The notes beneath the pieces were generated by a model, which saw nothing but the letters and a program-made list of their open reading frames with translations, made no database searches and had not been told where the DNA came from. A program made the position numbers and the translations under genes. From the NCBI GenBank assembly GCA_030617125.1, contig JAUWWA010000065.1, positions 1 to 7,872 of the forward strand: 7,872 bases of DNA, given 5' to 3'. This DNA is from Pirellulales bacterium (GTDB taxonomy: Bacteria; Planctomycetota; Planctomycetia; Pirellulales; Thermoguttaceae). Positions 6,584-7,872 of this stretch are shown here, in pieces; the first letter of the stretch is position 1, and each line of letters opens with the position of its first letter.

Positions 6584-6769
6584 CTACTGCACTTTGATTT
6601 CCTTGTTCACTTCAATCAGGTTTCCACCGGGATCCCGGAAATGAAAACATCGAATTCCCCAGTCTGTTTGATCGTGGGGCTCGTTCATGGGAATAACCCC
6701 TTTCTGTTGTACCGAATCATAGGCGCCGTCGACATCTGGAGGGCTAACTCGTATTATACGAATACTCCC
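6584..6769 (-). pseudogene. C-terminal remnant of a VOC (glyoxalase/bleomycin-resistance fold) protein
   Basis: About 61 residues at the end of a minus-strand frame read like the second beta-alpha-beta-beta-beta module of a VOC protein: IRIIRVSPPDVDGAYDSVQQ, KGVIPMNEPHDQTDWG, and the signature FHFRDPGGNLIEV. The Glu of LIEV is where a metal ligand normally sits. VOC proteins of this type usually have about 120 residues in two modules. Here the frame continues upstream into unrelated low-complexity sequence that overlaps the end of coaX, so the first module and the start codon are missing. No ribosome binding site was seen before any internal start. By my count GC is about 47% over 6591-6770, against 63-77% in sampled aroB lines, which suggests a different origin. 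An expressed single-module protein cannot be fully excluded. Confidence 0.7.
6749..6761 (-). promoter_or_regulatory. Palindrome containing a perfect TATAAT
   Basis: The minus strand reads TCGTATAATACGA, a 6-1-6 perfect inverted repeat with an exact -10 hexamer at its centre. The best -35 candidate (TTCTCC, 16 nt upstream) is poor. If active, it would transcribe the VOC remnant and aroB. The palindrome could also be an operator. Confidence 0.3.
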
Positions 6770-6812
6770 TGTCCGGAGAAGTGGAGTCCGCCGCCCCGAG
6801 CAATGCAAAGCC

Positions 6813-6827
6813 GCGACCAGTGGTCGC
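6813..6827. repeat. 15-nt perfect palindrome in the coaX-aroB spacer
   Basis: GCGACCA-G-TGGTCGC, 7-bp arms around one base. With so short a loop it is more plausible as a dimeric protein site than as an RNA hairpin. It lies between the coaX stop and the VOC remnant. Its role is unknown. Confidence 0.45.
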
Positions 6828-6842
6828 AGAAACCACGCCCCA

Positions 6843-6861
6843 CCGCCGCCAATGGCGGCGG
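6843..6861 (-). terminator. GC hairpin directly after coaX
   Basis: CCGCCGCC-ATT-GGCGGCGG (minus strand) gives a perfect 8-bp stem with a 3-nt loop, beginning 2 bp after the coaX TAA. The following sequence, TGGGGCGTGGTTTC, has only a short T-run, so termination would be partial or assisted. If functional, it would uncouple coaX from aroB. Confidence 0.5.
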
Positions 6862-6863
6862 CC

Positions 6864-7649
6864 TTACATGGGGAGTGTTGCCGCCAGTGCGATGCCCGCC
6901 AGCGTGAGGTGCGGAACGTGGTGGGCATGGGGACCGAGCAGTTCGGCCACGGCGGGGCCCGCGCCCCCGGTCAGAAAAATCTCCGGCTCACCATCGAAAT
7001 CTTTCGAGAACCGCCCGACCAGCTCGCGGATCGCGCCGACCGCACTCCAGTAGAGGCCCGACCGCATGGCCGCCGTGGTTTCGGCGCCGATGGCGGGCGG
7101 CGGCGTGCTGAGTTCCGACATTTCGATCATCGGCAGCAGGTCGGTGAACTCGTGCATTGCCCGGGCCGACATCCCGATCCCCGGTACGATGGCCCCGCCG
7201 CGAAACGCCCCATCGGCCGAGACCAGGTCGACCGTGATCGCCGTGCCCACGTCGACCACCACCGCCGGCCGGGCCGCCGCGCGAAGCCGATTGGCGGCCA
7301 CGGCGTCCAAGAGCCGATCAATACCGACCATGTCGGGCCGCTCAAGCGTCACCGCAATCGGCAGATCGTCGGCGGCCAACAGCGTCGCCGGATCGGCCGG
7401 CCGATGCTCGCGAATCCAATCGAGCAACCGCGTGGTGGTCGGGCGGTTCACGCTGCCGATCCACCAGTGGGTCTGCGCTACGCCGATCTCTTTCAACCAC
7501 GGCGGCAGCCGGTCCCACTCCGGCCGCCGGCCGTCGAGCATGATCGTTGTCCGCGGCTCGGGCAATTCATCGCCACCGTCCGCGCCAAAACACCCGAGCT
7601 TGATCCGGGCGTTGCCCACGTCGACGGCGATGACGGGTAACGGCGGCAT
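6864..7649 (-). CDS. coaX: Type III pantothenate kinase
   Basis: Phosphorylates pantothenate in the first step of coenzyme A synthesis. It belongs to the ASKHA superfamily and usually needs a monovalent cation. With the ATG at 7649 the protein has 261 aa, normal for CoaX. Motifs: the phosphate-binding DVGNARIK (10-17), PDMVGIDRLLDAVAA with GIDR at 109-112, VVDVGTAITVDLV (131-143) with Asp133, GAFRGGAIVPGIGMS (147-161), and a C-terminal TGGAG (227-231). The first motif reads NARIK instead of the common NTxxK/R. The frame extends to a GTG at 7709, adding 20 residues (ending LSISSF), but family members start just before DxGN and the GTG overlaps the toxin-gene stop region, so I reject that start. 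The Shine-Dalgarno at the ATG is weak (CGAG, 5 nt). A palindrome TCGATATCGA lies 5 nt upstream. The identification is secure. Confidence 0.95.
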   Translation of the reverse strand: MPPLPVIAVDVGNARIKLGCFGADGGDELPEPRTTIMLDGRRPEWDRLPPWLKEIGVAQTHWWIGSVNRPTTTRLLDWIREHRPADPATLLAADDLPIAVTLERPDMVGIDRLLDAVAANRLRAAARPAVVVDVGTAITVDLVSADGAFRGGAIVPGIGMSARAMHEFTDLLPMIEMSELSTPPPAIGAETTAAMRSGLYWSAVGAIRELVGRFSKDFDGEPEIFLTGGAGPAVAELLGPHAHHVPHLTLAGIALAATLPM

Positions 7650-7654
7650 GAAAC

Positions 7655-7664
7655 TCGATATCGA
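7655..7664. promoter_or_regulatory. Palindrome TCGATATCGA in front of coaX
   Basis: A perfect 10-bp inverted repeat 5 nt before the coaX ATG, occupying the place of the ribosome binding site in a 53-bp gap after the toxin gene. It may be an operator or a chance occurrence. Confidence 0.25.
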
Positions 7665-7702
7665 TAGGGGGTAACACCGGTCGCCAATCACGATGGCGGC
7701 GA

Positions 7703-7872
7703 CTAACACAGCTTACGGAACTCTTCGACGGTTAGACCAGCGTCTTTGAGTATCCCCGCCAGTGTCCAACGGTTCACAGGATTATGGCGGGGGATCATGA
7801 CGATCGCTTCATCATTGGTCATCACCACGTGCTTGCCCTGGCGCAGGACTCGAAACCCGGCTTTCTTCAAAG
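7703..7872 (-). CDS. hicA: HicA-family toxin (mRNA interferase), N-terminus beyond the window
   Basis: The minus strand is open from the right edge to TAG at 7703-7705, with 55 visible residues beginning LKKAGFRVLRQGKHVVMTND. This matches the HicA double-stranded-RNA-binding fold. The active-site His is at visible position 14 in RQGKHVV, where the usual motif is GSH, so Ser is replaced by Lys. It is followed by IPRHNPVN, TLAGILKDAGLTVEEFRKL, the typical C-terminal half with its TLxxILxxAGL helix. HicA toxins are generally 60-90 aa, so perhaps 10-30 residues are missing, outside the window. HicA cleaves mRNA and is neutralised by HicB. No hicB lies on the coaX side, so the partner would be to the right of the window. 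The gap to coaX is 53 bp. Toxin family membership is fairly sure; activity is not. Confidence 0.8.
   Translation of the reverse strand, partial: LKKAGFRVLRQGKHVVMTNDEAIVMIPRHNPVNRWTLAGILKDAGLTVEEFRKLC

Noticed and set aside
5574..6644. A 356-codon plus-strand open frame antisense to aroB
   Set aside because: It mirrors the aroB codons (Asp/Val/Gln/Ala-rich) and has no family features. aroB on the opposite strand is complete and well supported.
1597..6815. A shared 12-mer, CGCGGCTTTGCA, near 1599 (plus) and at 6804-6815 (minus)
   Set aside because: A 12-base match between two places is expected by chance a few times in a window of this size, and the flanks do not match.
6852..7640. A 262-codon plus-strand open frame antisense to coaX
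   Set aside because: It is rich in Arg, Gln, His and Pro without motifs. It is the antisense shadow of coaX.
1..7872. Possible CRISPR array, tRNA, rRNA, insertion sequence or prophage
   Set aside because: I saw no regularly spaced repeats, tRNA-like cloverleaf, rRNA core sequence, transposase or integrase motif on either strand.

Overview
The window looks like a chromosomal segment of a planctomycete, probably of the Pirellulales type. The evidence is two DUF1559 proteins with prepilin-type N-termini and the HX9DG motif, a tandem-domain polysaccharide export lipoprotein of the planctomycete kind, and a truncated secreted protein carrying an FGYFQTVWRQWP motif that I associate with planctomycete secretomes. 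DNA sampled from the housekeeping genes is GC-rich (about 63-77% in aroB lines). The two DUF1559 genes (about 50-53% in the lines I counted) and a small gene remnant (about 47%) are clearly less so. No rRNA, tRNA, CRISPR array or intact mobile element was seen.

Left part (1-3956), cell surface. On the minus strand a polysaccharide export lipoprotein (350-1417) is followed after 45 bp by a secreted protein that runs off the left edge (1-304). Both are probably co-transcribed. Upstream of them lies a DUF1559 pseudopilin-like gene on the minus strand (1707-2735), closed by a strong intrinsic terminator at 1641-1675. It stands head-to-head with a plus-strand paralogue (3144-3956) across about 400 bp of non-coding DNA.

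Right part (3957-7872), housekeeping genes, all on the minus strand. Reading in transcription order from the right edge: the 3' part of a HicA-type toxin gene (7703-7872), coaX for type III pantothenate kinase (6864-7649), a C-terminal remnant of a VOC/glyoxalase-fold gene (6584-6769) in a palindrome-rich spacer, aroB for 3-dehydroquinate synthase (5484-6569), a small conserved hypothetical gene (5170-5415) with its own good promoter, and dprA (3995-5173). The small gene's stop overlaps the dprA start by 4 bp, and dprA converges on the plus-strand DUF1559 gene.

The content is mostly ordinary housekeeping and planctomycete lineage-typical genes. I found no convincing new multi-gene system. The points most worth a second look are the edge protein with its tryptophan-rich motif, the degraded VOC remnant and palindromes between coaX and aroB, the HicA-like gene next to coaX with GKH where GSH is usual, and the translationally coupled small gene in front of dprA.
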